Of a stretch of 64,000 nucleotides of DNA, positions 35,170 to 43,769 are shown piece after piece (positions within the stretch are counted from its first letter, which is position 1; each line of letters starts with the position of its first letter). Made by a program: the position numbers and the translations under genes. Source of the DNA: Sphingomonas albertensis (GTDB taxonomy: Bacteria; Pseudomonadota; Alphaproteobacteria; Sphingomonadales; Sphingomonadaceae); contig NZ_JACONT010000008.1 of the NCBI RefSeq assembly GCF_014358075.1, forward strand, positions 1 to 64,000, read 5' to 3'. The notes under the pieces are model-generated. The model searched no databases and was not told the origin of the DNA. It saw nothing but the letters and a program-made list of their open reading frames with translations.

Positions 35170-38024
35170 GATGCATCCATCGGTTGAAGTAGGGGGAGAA
35201 TGTGAGAGGGGATCACCAGGGACTCGCTGTCATCCAGGACCGGCTCGTCGAACTGGTCGAAGGCCCATTCGTTCAAGGTCTCGATGGCTCCTTCCGCCCC
35301 GAGCCGCTCCGCCCGGGCCGCGACATCGAACTGCGCACGCGAAGTGATGGAACCGACGACGATGCTGGCGAGCAGCGCGGCATGGGCTGCATCCAGTCCC
35401 GGATACCGGCCGACTGCAACGATCTCGGACTTGGCGGGCTCGGCGACCTCGTCCTCTACGAATATCGAGGCGAGCAGCTTCGATACGTCGGACGTCTCGC
35501 TCCGTATCCTGGCCAGTCGCGCGACGTCGATCCCGAGATCCGCGCCCGGCTCGCGCGGCGGAAGCGCAACGCCCGCCTCGGCTCTCGCCGGCATGACGCT
35601 GACAGGCGCATCAGGCTCGCCGCCGCGGTGGAGCACGCCGTAGACGTCGTCGGCTGGCAGGCCGAGGACCTTGTACAGGTTCTCGAGGAACCGGACCTCC
35701 GCGGGCAGTATCTGACCGTCCGCCAGAATGGTCGCCGCCGCTGCCGCCGCCACCGCTCGCTTGGCGTCCGCCGGCATGTCCGCCAGACGCTTCAGGGCGG
35801 CGGACACCTTGGGCGGCTGCTTGGCCACCACTGCGACGTGCGCCGCGAGTCTGCGGCGGGCGTGGTCCCCGAGTTCGGTCAGGCCAGCCACGTGCTCGCC
35901 GATCGCCAGAAGCTCCGCCTGGACTATCGATCCATCGGACGATGCGGCCAGGATCGCCACGTCCACGACCGACCGCGCGATCGCATACGCGGGATCGTCC
36001 CCCATTTCTTGCGCCGCTCCGCCAATCTCGAACAGGCCGACAGCGGAGTTGCCGGTCATGGAACCGGTCGCCCCATGCCGCCGGTCGGGTTCGAAGCCCA
36101 CGGCCATCGCGTCCAGACGCTGTGCGAGCTGCTTCTGCGATGCGGAGCCGATGGTCCCGTTCCCGCCGACCGGAGCAAGCCCGACGATCTCCATGACGGC
36201 GTCGGCGGTGGTGAGCGTCGGCTCGCCAGGCGTCAGGTTCAGGCGAGTTCGCGCGACGCGGAGGGGTTCTCCGGAGGGACCATCCGCCATGTCCCGCGGC
36301 AGAAGCGCGGCCGCGGCGATCGATCCTCGAGCGGTGGCATCGGACCCGATCATGCGGCTGTACGACCCGAGTTCGTCCGAGCAGGCGTTCATCATCTCCC
36401 GAAGGCGCACGATCGGCGCCGTCGTTCCCGAAAGATCCGGAACATCGGCGAGCTTGAGGTCGACATGGAAGCCCGTCGCCGACTGGTAGCGGTAGTCGAT
36501 GCGAGCCTTCGGCACCCTGACCCTCAAGCCGGTCGGATACGATTGCGCGAACCGACGCCGCCACAAATCCAAGAATTCCTCGAAGCATCTCGTCACCGGC
36601 ATCCGCGGCCAGGTGTCCGGGGTCGCAAGCAGCCAGCAGAGCGCGGCATCGGCATCGAGGGCATCGCCAGCAGCCACGCGCTCACCAAGTTCGATGCGAA
36701 GCTTGAGGGGCAGTTCGTAGCCGTTGCGAAGCGAAAGGCTCGGCCTGGTCGGTGGACCTTCCTCCTTGGAGATCACCGATGTCAGATCAATCAGCTTCGC
36801 GGCGGCCGGTCCGAAATTGTAGTCGTCTCCGTAGAACTGCATCAGACGACGCAGTTCGGCAAGGATCAGCGGCGCGTCAGCCCTGGCGTCCTCAAAGAGC
36901 AGCCGCCGCTCCAAACCATGGAAGTAGAGCTTCGCGAATGCAGGCGACGCGCCGCCGGTACGGCCTGCGGCCAACCATTCCAGATACCCCCTCCGTACGG
37001 CTGGCTCGAACGCCGAATAGTCGATGTTCCAGGTCATCACCGCGTCCGACGACGAGTAGGAAGCGGCGACCGGCAGTGCGGGATCGATCAGGGAAGGGTG
37101 GCGCGGATAGGCGTACGGATGATGTTGATTACCGACATACAGCAATCGAGCCTCGAAATTGACCGACCCGACCTCCCAGGTCTCGGGTCCCAGGATCCAT
37201 CTAGGATCGACGTCCGCCCGGGTGCGCCGGGTCGAGACGGGCGGCACCGCGCGTGGCGGTGGCGACGGTGGCGGCGGTGGCGACGGCGGCGGCGGTGGCG
37301 GCGGTGGCGACGGCGGCGACGGCGGCGGCGGCGGTGACGGCGGCCGCACCGGTGATGGCGATGGGCGATACGTCGGGCGCGTCTCCTCCAAGCGATCCGC
37401 AGGCTGGAGACCGGGGACGCTGGTGCTACGCCGCGTGACGAAGCTGCGCGCCTGCGCTTCGGTCGTGAATGCGTAGCCGCCTGCATGGTAGAGACCATCC
37501 GACGACATCGTCACTCCGTCGCTTTGCTTGACTGCGGGCGTCGCGCGTGAAGGCGCGTCGCGGACCGGCGGAACCTCTTGCCGCCGCGACTGATGATCGG
37601 CGGGATCCGGTTTCGAGGGTGACGTCCGTCGGACCTGGCGTTGGGCGAAGTCCGCCGCCTGAGCCCGGGTCGCGAACGAGTAGCCCGCCGCTCGGTATCG
37701 ACCATCGGAGCCGGCTGTCACGTCGGTCTCAGAGCTGCCGCTTGTTGCGCTCGACTTATCAGCTCGGGGCGGAACAGATAGCGGCGGCGCCAACGGCGTC
37801 GACGGTGCCGATGGGGGGGCCGGTGGCGATAGCCACACCGGTGCTACGTCATTCATCGACGCGTTCGTCGGCGGATGCTGGATCTTCGGGAATAGCCCTG
37901 GAAGCGACGACGCGTCGGATCGCGTTGAGGGCGTGGCCGAATGCGTCGGTCCAGCCTCTTCGCTTGGGTCCGCGGGCCCGTCGGCAAGGCCAAGCGCCCG
38001 CATCAGCTTCGAAAAAAACGACAT
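35166..38024 (-). CDS. sngA: Shango SngA-like TerB-domain protein with proline-rich linker
   Basis: 952-residue cytoplasmic protein. The first 260 residues are disordered and contain two copies of a motif SDGxYxxxGYxFxTxAQAxxF (about 107-128 and 177-198) and a long Pro/Ser run (about 215-262). A TerB-N domain follows (LGPETWEVGSVNFEARLLYV; YLEWLAAGRTGGASPAFAKL), then a helical TerB domain (SDGSIVQAELLAIGEHVAGL and ILADGQILPAEVRFLENLYK with the acidic D..GxI..E metal-type motif) and a TerB-C end. TerB-type proteins with an ATPase and helicase form Shango. The Pro linker is encoded by a GGC/GGT-rich low-complexity DNA stretch. The duplicated motif is unusual for SngA in my knowledge. Confidence 0.82.
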   Translation of the reverse strand: MSFFSKLMRALGLADGPADPSEEAGPTHSATPSTRSDASSLPGLFPKIQHPPTNASMNDVAPVWLSPPAPPSAPSTPLAPPLSVPPRADKSSATSGSSETDVTAGSDGRYRAAGYSFATRAQAADFAQRQVRRTSPSKPDPADHQSRRQEVPPVRDAPSRATPAVKQSDGVTMSSDGLYHAGGYAFTTEAQARSFVTRRSTSVPGLQPADRLEETRPTYRPSPSPVRPPSPPPPPSPPSPPPPPPPPSPPPPPSPPPRAVPPVSTRRTRADVDPRWILGPETWEVGSVNFEARLLYVGNQHHPYAYPRHPSLIDPALPVAASYSSSDAVMTWNIDYSAFEPAVRRGYLEWLAAGRTGGASPAFAKLYFHGLERRLLFEDARADAPLILAELRRLMQFYGDDYNFGPAAAKLIDLTSVISKEEGPPTRPSLSLRNGYELPLKLRIELGERVAAGDALDADAALCWLLATPDTWPRMPVTRCFEEFLDLWRRRFAQSYPTGLRVRVPKARIDYRYQSATGFHVDLKLADVPDLSGTTAPIVRLREMMNACSDELGSYSRMIGSDATARGSIAAAALLPRDMADGPSGEPLRVARTRLNLTPGEPTLTTADAVMEIVGLAPVGGNGTIGSASQKQLAQRLDAMAVGFEPDRRHGATGSMTGNSAVGLFEIGGAAQEMGDDPAYAIARSVVDVAILAASSDGSIVQAELLAIGEHVAGLTELGDHARRRLAAHVAVVAKQPPKVSAALKRLADMPADAKRAVAAAAAATILADGQILPAEVRFLENLYKVLGLPADDVYGVLHRGGEPDAPVSVMPARAEAGVALPPREPGADLGIDVARLARIRSETSDVSKLLASIFVEDEVAEPAKSEIVAVGRYPGLDAAHAALLASIVVGSITSRAQFDVAARAERLGAEGAIETLNEWAFDQFDEPVLDDSESLVIPSHILPLLQPMDAS
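37241..37348. repeat. GGC/GGT low-complexity tract encoding the Pro-rich linker
   Basis: Short tandem GGYGGC-type units run across this segment on the plus strand and encode the Pro/Ser-rich linker of the TerB-domain gene on the minus strand. Such tracts are prone to slippage, so linker length may differ between strains. Confidence 0.75.
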
Positions 38025-38150
38025 CGTCGCGCTACCCCCTCACCACGCTAGCGACGCACGTTCGGATTGACCAAGGCGAATCGACCGCGATGGATTGCCG
38101 AGTTCCGGCGATCGTCAAGCAAGCGGCGCACGAGGCGGCGGACCGACCAG

Positions 38151-38345
38151 TCAGCGATCGAAGGTCTCGATATCGTTTGCCACTTCGGGCGCCCATCGGT
38201 CGAAATGGGCGTTCGCTTCGATCTCCGTCTCGAAGCGCAGCAGACGATGCACCCCGCATTTCACCTCGTAGTACAGCGTCCCGCCGTCATCGGTGACTTC
38301 CCAGATGAAACACCCGGGCTCCTCGCGGATCTCCACACGCGTCAA
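38151..38345 (-). CDS. small hypothetical protein with TTG start
   Basis: 64-residue protein starting at TTG 38345 (TRVEIREEPGCFIWEVTDDG ... LLRFETEIEANAHFDRWAPE). The TTG was chosen because GGAGAGG lies 7 bases upstream and the residues encoded before it in the longer frame are Arg-rich and non-conserved. It lies between the TIR gene and sngA on the same strand. A short beta-hairpin and C-terminal helix are apparent; no family is recognised. Confidence 0.5.
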   Translation of the reverse strand: MTRVEIREEPGCFIWEVTDDGGTLYYEVKCGVHRLLRFETEIEANAHFDRWAPEVANDIETFDR

Positions 38346-38421
38346 TGTTCGACCTCTCCACCTGCGCGATGTCCAGCACGGAATAACTGACCAATCTGCG
38401 TCCCCGGACCGAAACTGATGA

Positions 38422-39150
38422 TCATGGCCGCTTCGCCCGCCCCGCTCCCGCCGGCTTGCCCTTTGCGGCGGCATCGGTGGCTGAACGCTTCCGTGGGGCC
38501 TTCGAGGATGCGACCGTCAAGTCCTTGGAGACCTTTCGAGCCGCCACGCTCTTCTTCGCTGCTGCAGCGGAGCCTCTGACGGCCGGCGTCTTCGCCACCG
38601 TCTTCGAAGAGCTTCGCTTCGGCTTGCCTGTCGCCGCCGCCGTCGTCGCCAACGCCTCGCGATCCCTGCGAACGACCTTGACCACCGCCCTGATGCCCTC
38701 GACTATATCCTCGTACGCGTCGCCCCGCCGCGCCCACTGATCGACCGGTTTCCCGTCCTTCGGCAACAGCTTGTATCTCGCCATCCGGGTGTGTCGCCAC
38801 TGGCATGCCCGAAGCAGGGCCACGACGACATGCACCTGCTTGCGAGCGGCCTTGCGGATCGCGTATCCGTACTCCGTATCGAAGCAGTAGGTCGAATTCA
38901 GATAGTCCGGACTACCGAGGGCCACGAACACGTCGGCACGCTTGAGCATGCGGCGAACATCAGGATCGATCTCGGCGCCCGGCAGAATGTCGCCGTCGAA
39001 CCATACCTCGACGCCCTCCCGCTTCAACTGGATGAGGTGCTTGTCCAGGGTCTTCCGCGCGTCGTCGTCGCGATGAGAGTAGGAGATGAAGACCAGCGGC
39101 GACTTTACCTCGAGAGGCTTCGCCGATCGTCGTGGCGCAGGCGGTTTCAA
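38422..39150 (-). CDS. TIR-domain protein with histone-H1-like basic tail
   Basis: 242-residue protein. The TIR domain begins FISYSHRDD (21-29), continues through EVWFDGDILPGAEID (48-62) and VFVALGSPDYLNSTYCFDTE, and has Glu93 in CFDTEYGYA at the position of the catalytic Glu of bacterial TIR NADases. The last 65-70 residues are Lys/Ala/Ser-rich (SSKTVAKTPAVRGSAAAAKK and similar), like a histone H1-type DNA-binding tail. Bacterial TIR proteins often deplete NAD or make signal nucleotides in anti-phage defence. Its ATG overlaps the stop of a small zinc-finger gene by 4 bases, and it sits just upstream of the Shango genes. Confidence 0.8.
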   Translation of the reverse strand: MKPPAPRRSAKPLEVKSPLVFISYSHRDDDARKTLDKHLIQLKREGVEVWFDGDILPGAEIDPDVRRMLKRADVFVALGSPDYLNSTYCFDTEYGYAIRKAARKQVHVVVALLRACQWRHTRMARYKLLPKDGKPVDQWARRGDAYEDIVEGIRAVVKVVRRDREALATTAAATGKPKRSSSKTVAKTPAVRGSAAAAKKSVAARKVSKDLTVASSKAPRKRSATDAAAKGKPAGAGRAKRP

Positions 39151-39377
39151 ATCCGACCCCTGGAACGAAGGCGCCTGATCAGTTCGACGACTTCTGATCC
39201 CAAAGCAGAGACGACAACACCAAGACCGTCACAATCGGGGCAGTCTTCCCGCCCGAAGATGGTCCGGGAGTTACCACGAACCTCTGGTGGTGGCGTCCAG
39301 TCACCTCGACCACCGCATTTGCCGCATTCCGTAAACAGCGGCGGCTGTTCGTCATTCACCGCCCGAGCTCCAAACAC
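39147..39377 (-). CDS. small CxxC zinc-finger-like protein coupled to TIR gene
   Basis: 76-residue protein with paired cysteines CGKCGGRGDW and CPDCDGLGVV, the two halves of a DnaJ-type CxxCxGxG zinc site about 28 residues apart, followed by a C-terminal basic helix (VVELIRRLRSRGRI). Its stop overlaps the TIR start, so the two are translationally coupled and may act together. The function is not known. Confidence 0.6.
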   Translation of the reverse strand: MFGARAVNDEQPPLFTECGKCGGRGDWTPPPEVRGNSRTIFGREDCPDCDGLGVVVSALGSEVVELIRRLRSRGRI

Positions 39378-39461
39378 GATGTCATTTCAAAGACAAAGTG
39401 ACGCAGTTGATGACGCGTGTCGAGTCGTCCGGCACGTAAGAAGATCGTCCTCAACACCGCG

Positions 39462-40805
39462 TCAATCGGCGGGCCCGAAGTAGGATCCCTGGACCCCGTC
39501 ATCCCCGATCCTCAACCGGACGTTGTCGCAGCCGCCCGGCTCACCGTCGGCGTCGAGGCCGACCTTGTGCGCATCGACGGCACAGGCCGGGTCGTCGCGG
39601 TCGGTCCGCCACACCGTCCCCCTGGAGGCAAGCTCGTCTACAACGACGGCGTCGGGGAGCGTGACGGAGCCGTACCGCGTCGGCCCGGCGGAGACCACGA
39701 AGTCCCGTGCCCCGACCGCGTCTAAGAATGACGACCTCGACGAGGTGCGGCTTCCGTGGTGACCGACCACCATCACATCCGACCGTATCTCACTCGCGCA
39801 GCACGAAAGCAGGCGCCCCTCGATCGACCGCACTTCCGGGGCGCGGTCCGGATCCTGCCGCCCCCCCGCCTCGGCATCGCCCATCAGCAGCACGGACCGG
39901 GCCCCCAACTGAAGCCGGACCACGACGCTGTTCGCGTTCACGTCCGGCAACGGCGCGCCATCAGCCGCGAGCACGGTCATCGTAGCACTCGCACCGAGTG
40001 CTATAGGCGCACCGACTACCATGAGCTGCGGGTTTTCGATGCGGACGGTCACCGCCGGCAGCCTCCTCCCCTTGCATGTCTGCTCGGGAAACAGCGCATC
40101 GTGGACGGTCTCGCCCGGCAGCGCGTCGTGATAGACGATCGCAGGTCGGAGCGAGATCGCGGAAACGAACGCTCGGTAGCCACAGATGCCGTTCGTTCGG
40201 CCGGAGTCCCATACCGATCTGACGTCATATCGTTCGATGACGTCCGCCAAGAGCTCGACGTGATCGCGGTGAGGATGGCTGAGGATCAATGCGTCGATCC
40301 GCTGGAGGGCGGGGTGCGCCGCGCGAAGATACGCGAGAAGACGATTGCTCTCGCCCGTCGCGACGTCATCGTTGCTTCCCCCGTCGTAGAGCAGCGTGAA
40401 GTCCGGGCCGGTGACGAGAACGGCGAGCCCGGTGCCGACGTCGATGGCCTCAAGGACGTATGGTGCGGCGTCGAGGGAAGGCGGTACGGCGGACTTCGGA
40501 GCGGAGACCACGACCCATCGGCTGCTGACCCAGCCCTGCCGGCCGTCGACAAGTCTCACTCCAATCCAGTTTGGCCGCATGCCGACGATGGCGACCACAT
40601 CGCCCGGCTCGAGTGCGCCCAAGGGTGTGGACAGCGTCGAGGGTGCCGATCGAACCACCACGTTGCGGACGACTCGCCTGGACGGGCTCGCGACGGCACC
40701 GGCTTCCGGAGTGGCGGGACTGTCGATTTGCGCGACGGTCGGCGAAGCCGACGCGACCGCCAAGGTCAGGACCAGGAACGTCCGCCATATCGTCCTCACC
40801 AACAT
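39462..40805 (-). CDS. secreted SH3b-metallo-beta-lactamase-fold hydrolase (ComEC-like catalytic domain)
   Basis: 447-residue protein with a signal peptide (1-26), a bacterial SH3-like domain (about 44-100: VVRNVVVRSAPSTLSTPLG, GWVSSRWVVV) and a metallo-beta-lactamase fold resembling the free hydrolase domain of ComEC. The metal motif is SHPHRDH (176-182), followed by WDSG, MGDAEAGG and VVGHHGSRTSSR. These proteins cleave phosphodiesters or related bonds, here in the periplasm or outside the cell. It is the last gene of a four-gene unit starting with a DUF2235 hydrolase; the gap to the preceding gene is only 7 bases. Confidence 0.8.
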   Translation of the reverse strand: MLVRTIWRTFLVLTLAVASASPTVAQIDSPATPEAGAVASPSRRVVRNVVVRSAPSTLSTPLGALEPGDVVAIVGMRPNWIGVRLVDGRQGWVSSRWVVVSAPKSAVPPSLDAAPYVLEAIDVGTGLAVLVTGPDFTLLYDGGSNDDVATGESNRLLAYLRAAHPALQRIDALILSHPHRDHVELLADVIERYDVRSVWDSGRTNGICGYRAFVSAISLRPAIVYHDALPGETVHDALFPEQTCKGRRLPAVTVRIENPQLMVVGAPIALGASATMTVLAADGAPLPDVNANSVVVRLQLGARSVLLMGDAEAGGRQDPDRAPEVRSIEGRLLSCCASEIRSDVMVVGHHGSRTSSRSSFLDAVGARDFVVSAGPTRYGSVTLPDAVVVDELASRGTVWRTDRDDPACAVDAHKVGLDADGEPGGCDNVRLRIGDDGVQGSYFGPAD

Positions 40806-40812
40806 CGTCGTA

Positions 40813-41184
40813 TCACGATGCCAGCCTGGCCGTCGCGACGGCGCCGTCGACCAGCTTCAGCATACTTGTCATGGTCGACACGAAGGTCTCGAGCCGCGCC
40901 AGATCAGCGAGTGCCCGTTCGACCTCCGGGATGCTCTTCGCAACCTCCCCCGCCGCCGCGGTCACGTCCTTCGACTGTCTTGCGAACAGCACACGCCCCA
41001 CAGCCGTCACCCGAATGTTCGCTGCCGCGATCTGCTCGGTCAGCACCCGGACCTGTGCCGCGTCCGTCGCATCGTCGATCGCGAGATCGAGGTCCGCCAC
41101 CAAGGCCACTAGGCGCCGGTGAAGGACCTCGAGTTCGGCATTCGGCAGATCGTCGGTGCGATCGGCTGGCGTGATCTTGTTCAT
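40813..41184 (-). CDS. small helical hypothetical protein
   Basis: 123-residue almost wholly alpha-helical protein with heptad-like patterns (LEVLHRRLVALVADLDLAID; LADLARLETFVSTMTSMLKL), suggesting a coiled coil. The start ATG 41184 overlaps the stop of the lipoprotein gene by 4 bases; the longer ORF from 41478 is a shadow of that gene. No signal peptide is visible. It is translationally coupled between a lipoprotein and a secreted hydrolase and may be a chaperone or structural partner. I recognise no family. Confidence 0.6.
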   Translation of the reverse strand: MNKITPADRTDDLPNAELEVLHRRLVALVADLDLAIDDATDAAQVRVLTEQIAAANIRVTAVGRVLFARQSKDVTAAAGEVAKSIPEVERALADLARLETFVSTMTSMLKLVDGAVATARLAS

Positions 41185-42056
41185 GCGCCACCTCCAAGGG
41201 TCTTGATGTCGCGCCGCGTGTCGCCGAGCCTTCGCTCCATGCCCGCGATGATGGCGGCCTGCGTCGGCGCCGAGCCGGCGGCCGCGGCGGCATGGGCATC
41301 TGCAAGGGCCAGCAGCGACACGTGTAGCGCTGACAATGCGCGGAGATCGGCCGAACGCTTGTCGACTCCGCCTAGATAGTCGGCGATCAGCGAACGCTGT
41401 CGGGCCTCGTCGCCCTTCTCGGCCGCGACGGCGTAGGCGACGCGGGTGCCGTTGAGCGATGCCGTCCAGTTCGACCACACCGTCCCCTGAAGCCCTTCGG
41501 TCCTGTCGGACCCGACCGCCTTCGCCATCGCCACGAGCAGGCGCCGTACTTCCGGATCAGCCCTGCGCATGACGGCTTTCGCCGAAGACTGCGCCGACGA
41601 GTCCACGAGAATGCCGGCGAGGGCGGCGAAGCCCGCCCCGATGCCGGGGGTAAGATCCGCGCCCGCCTGCCCGGACTGAAGCTCGTGACCCAAAGTCGTG
41701 ACGCCCAAGCCGGCACGCGCCCCCCTGCCGGCATCGGTAAGCTCGGCCAGCAGCGATCCGTAGCGCTCGAGATCTGACAGGGCGGCGTCCCAGGCGGCGA
41801 TGGTGTCGGCGTCGAGAACAGGTGGAAACGCACGGTCCGAAAGACCGACGCGACGGGAGGCCACGAACACGTCGATGGCAGCCTGCCTGGAGATCGCGTT
41901 GGCACGAGCGAACGCCACGTCGGCCTGGTCGTGGACCTTGCCTGCAGCTTCGGCGAAGCGGGACAGATCCCCCTGGGCCACGGCGTGGACGCAGCCGGAC
42001 AGACCGAGCGCGAAGGCGAGCAGCAGCGAGAGCCGCGCCGCGGCCAGTCGCGTCAC
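41181..42056 (-). CDS. helical lipoprotein of unknown function
   Basis: 291-residue lipoprotein with a type II signal (LALGLSGC lipobox, Cys at residue 22). The mature protein is helix-rich and Ala-rich, with no known domain. Residues after the Cys (VHAVAQ) lack an Asp at +2, so outer-membrane sorting is expected. It overlaps both the DUF2235 gene upstream and the small helical gene downstream by 4 bases. The arrangement suggests an envelope complex with the other three products. Confidence 0.65.
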   Translation of the reverse strand: MTRLAAARLSLLLAFALGLSGCVHAVAQGDLSRFAEAAGKVHDQADVAFARANAISRQAAIDVFVASRRVGLSDRAFPPVLDADTIAAWDAALSDLERYGSLLAELTDAGRGARAGLGVTTLGHELQSGQAGADLTPGIGAGFAALAGILVDSSAQSSAKAVMRRADPEVRRLLVAMAKAVGSDRTEGLQGTVWSNWTASLNGTRVAYAVAAEKGDEARQRSLIADYLGGVDKRSADLRALSALHVSLLALADAHAAAAAGSAPTQAAIIAGMERRLGDTRRDIKTLGGGA

Positions 42057-43495
42057 TGAGCCTGTTCTACATAGAAGTGAGCGAACCGGGGATCGCTTCG
42101 CAGCGACTCCGGGCGATACGGCGCGACGCTACCGCATTTGAGGACGCCTGGCAGTGCGAAGCGCTCCTGCACCGAGTGATGCACCGGCGCTCCCAGTACA
42201 TCGATGCGGATCTGTTCCTTCCAGCTCGGCTTCCACCGCGTCCTGAGCCAACGTGGCAGCTTCGCCCCGATCGAGTCGCGCATCGCATCGACCTCGCAAT
42301 GCTGCATGCCCGCCGGAGAGGGAAACGTGTTCAGTCTCGAAGGGTCGACGATCAGCGGATCGGGAATGGCCGTCGCCTCGTCCACCATCCACCGCAGCGC
42401 GATGTCGGAAAGTCGCGATTCCTCCTCGGGGTAGCTGCCGCCGATGTCGGAGTGATTGCCTGCGAACCACATCTGTACGAAACGTAGCGCTTCGCCCTCG
42501 GCGCTCGCATCGACCACCCCTTTGAAGCCCCACCTCACGCGCGGAAAGTCCGCACGGGTCTCGTCGATCGCGAGCGCGTGCCGCGCGTAGCGGAGGCCAT
42601 GGGGCCGCCGCTGATCGTAGTTCTTCATCTTCCACTTGGCGATGTGCCGGTGGACGTCGCCCTTCTTGGGATAGTCGCGGATGATGTGGAGCGTCGACCG
42701 CAGGCTCGACGCGCCGAATGCCAACAGAGCAGCGATCGTCATCGTCGCCGTGGCGATCCAGAAGGAGGCGTCGAAGACCAGCCATGCCAACAGGGCGACC
42801 GCCATGCTGGCGAGGACGACCCCGAGCAGCAGACCGGCGCCCATCAGGACACGCACGAGACCATGCGCACCAAGCGATGCCACCGTGTCGAAGACACCCA
42901 CGAAGTGAGGGTGGACGTTCGACCCGTCCGGACCATCGGAGCCATATCGTGCGCGGAAGCGTCGTGCGAGTTCGTTGCGTTCGTCGTCGAAATCGGCCGC
43001 GAGACGACCGGCGCCGTGCTCGTAGACCTCCCGGACCGCCTTGTCGGCGATCTCCCGCGTCTCCGGCTTGTGGCGAGGAAGAGGCCCGCCCCCCTCCCCG
43101 CGAGTCGGCACTCCGCAGAGTTCGAGAAGGTTCGCGATGCAGCGGGCGGTGTAGGCACCGCGGCTGAAGCCGAACAGGAAGACGCGATCCCCCGGCTCGT
43201 AGTTGTTGAGGACGTGTTCGTAGCAATCGGTGATGTTGCGCGTGATGCCGCGACCGGTCACCGAGGCCAGCGTCTTGCGCAGCGACCGAACCAGACGTGT
43301 CGGGGCGCCGGCTGCATCATCGTCCGTCCCTAGTCCCGCGTCGTAAAAGGCGATCTGCCGGTCCGGGTCGATGACGCTGTCCGGACCCGTCCTGCACGCC
43401 CGATACAGCTTGTAGACGTTGCTGAGCCGCTGGTCGGGACGAACGCCGCCGGCCTGACCGGTGCCGTCGGCGAATATCAAGATGTTCTTGCTCAC
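42053..43495 (-). CDS. DUF2235-type alpha/beta hydrolase with membrane segments
   Basis: 480-residue protein of the DUF2235 family, which includes T6SS phospholipase effectors (Tle1-like) and uncharacterised hydrolases. It begins KNILIFADGTGQ, contains the nucleophile elbow FGFSRGAYTARC (catalytic Ser), the GGSYPEEESRLSDIALRWMV block with WFAGNHSDIGGSY catalytic Asp/His region, and two hydrophobic helices in the middle (LLLGVVLASMAVALLAW; ATMTIAALLAFGA). ATG 43495 matches the conserved start; the longer ORF to 43633 is not supported. First gene of a tightly coupled four-gene unit. There are no T6SS genes nearby, so an effector role is unsupported. Confidence 0.8.
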   Translation of the reverse strand: MSKNILIFADGTGQAGGVRPDQRLSNVYKLYRACRTGPDSVIDPDRQIAFYDAGLGTDDDAAGAPTRLVRSLRKTLASVTGRGITRNITDCYEHVLNNYEPGDRVFLFGFSRGAYTARCIANLLELCGVPTRGEGGGPLPRHKPETREIADKAVREVYEHGAGRLAADFDDERNELARRFRARYGSDGPDGSNVHPHFVGVFDTVASLGAHGLVRVLMGAGLLLGVVLASMAVALLAWLVFDASFWIATATMTIAALLAFGASSLRSTLHIIRDYPKKGDVHRHIAKWKMKNYDQRRPHGLRYARHALAIDETRADFPRVRWGFKGVVDASAEGEALRFVQMWFAGNHSDIGGSYPEEESRLSDIALRWMVDEATAIPDPLIVDPSRLNTFPSPAGMQHCEVDAMRDSIGAKLPRWLRTRWKPSWKEQIRIDVLGAPVHHSVQERFALPGVLKCGSVAPYRPESLRSDPRFAHFYVEQAQ

Positions 43496-43769
43496 TGGTC
43501 GCTCCCCCTGACCGACGACTCCGAGATCGGCGAGCCCCCTCACCTTCCGCGCGCAACCATCGCATGCAAAGAACACTTGGGCAACACGAGTGCTGCTGCA
43601 GCATCTCGCCAGACGGGCAATGCTCCCTGTCATAGTATTCGAAGGTCATCGCCACCTTCCGTGCATTGGCAATGATCTGGGCGGCGACGATCCCGCGACG
43701 CGGTTCGCTCGCCACAAACGGCTAGAAACAACGCCGTTATTCAGTTGGCCCGTGCAACTGGCGCGAGGT

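Noticed and set aside
35202..37337. 711-codon plus-strand open frame opposite the TerB-domain gene
   Set aside because: It is Arg/Gly-rich with no domains and lies antisense to a protein with clear TerB motifs; it is a composition artefact.
42053..43495. type VI secretion phospholipase effector
   Set aside because: The DUF2235 fold fits Tle proteins, but there is no VgrG, Hcp, PAAR or adaptor gene nearby and the downstream genes are not immunity-like.
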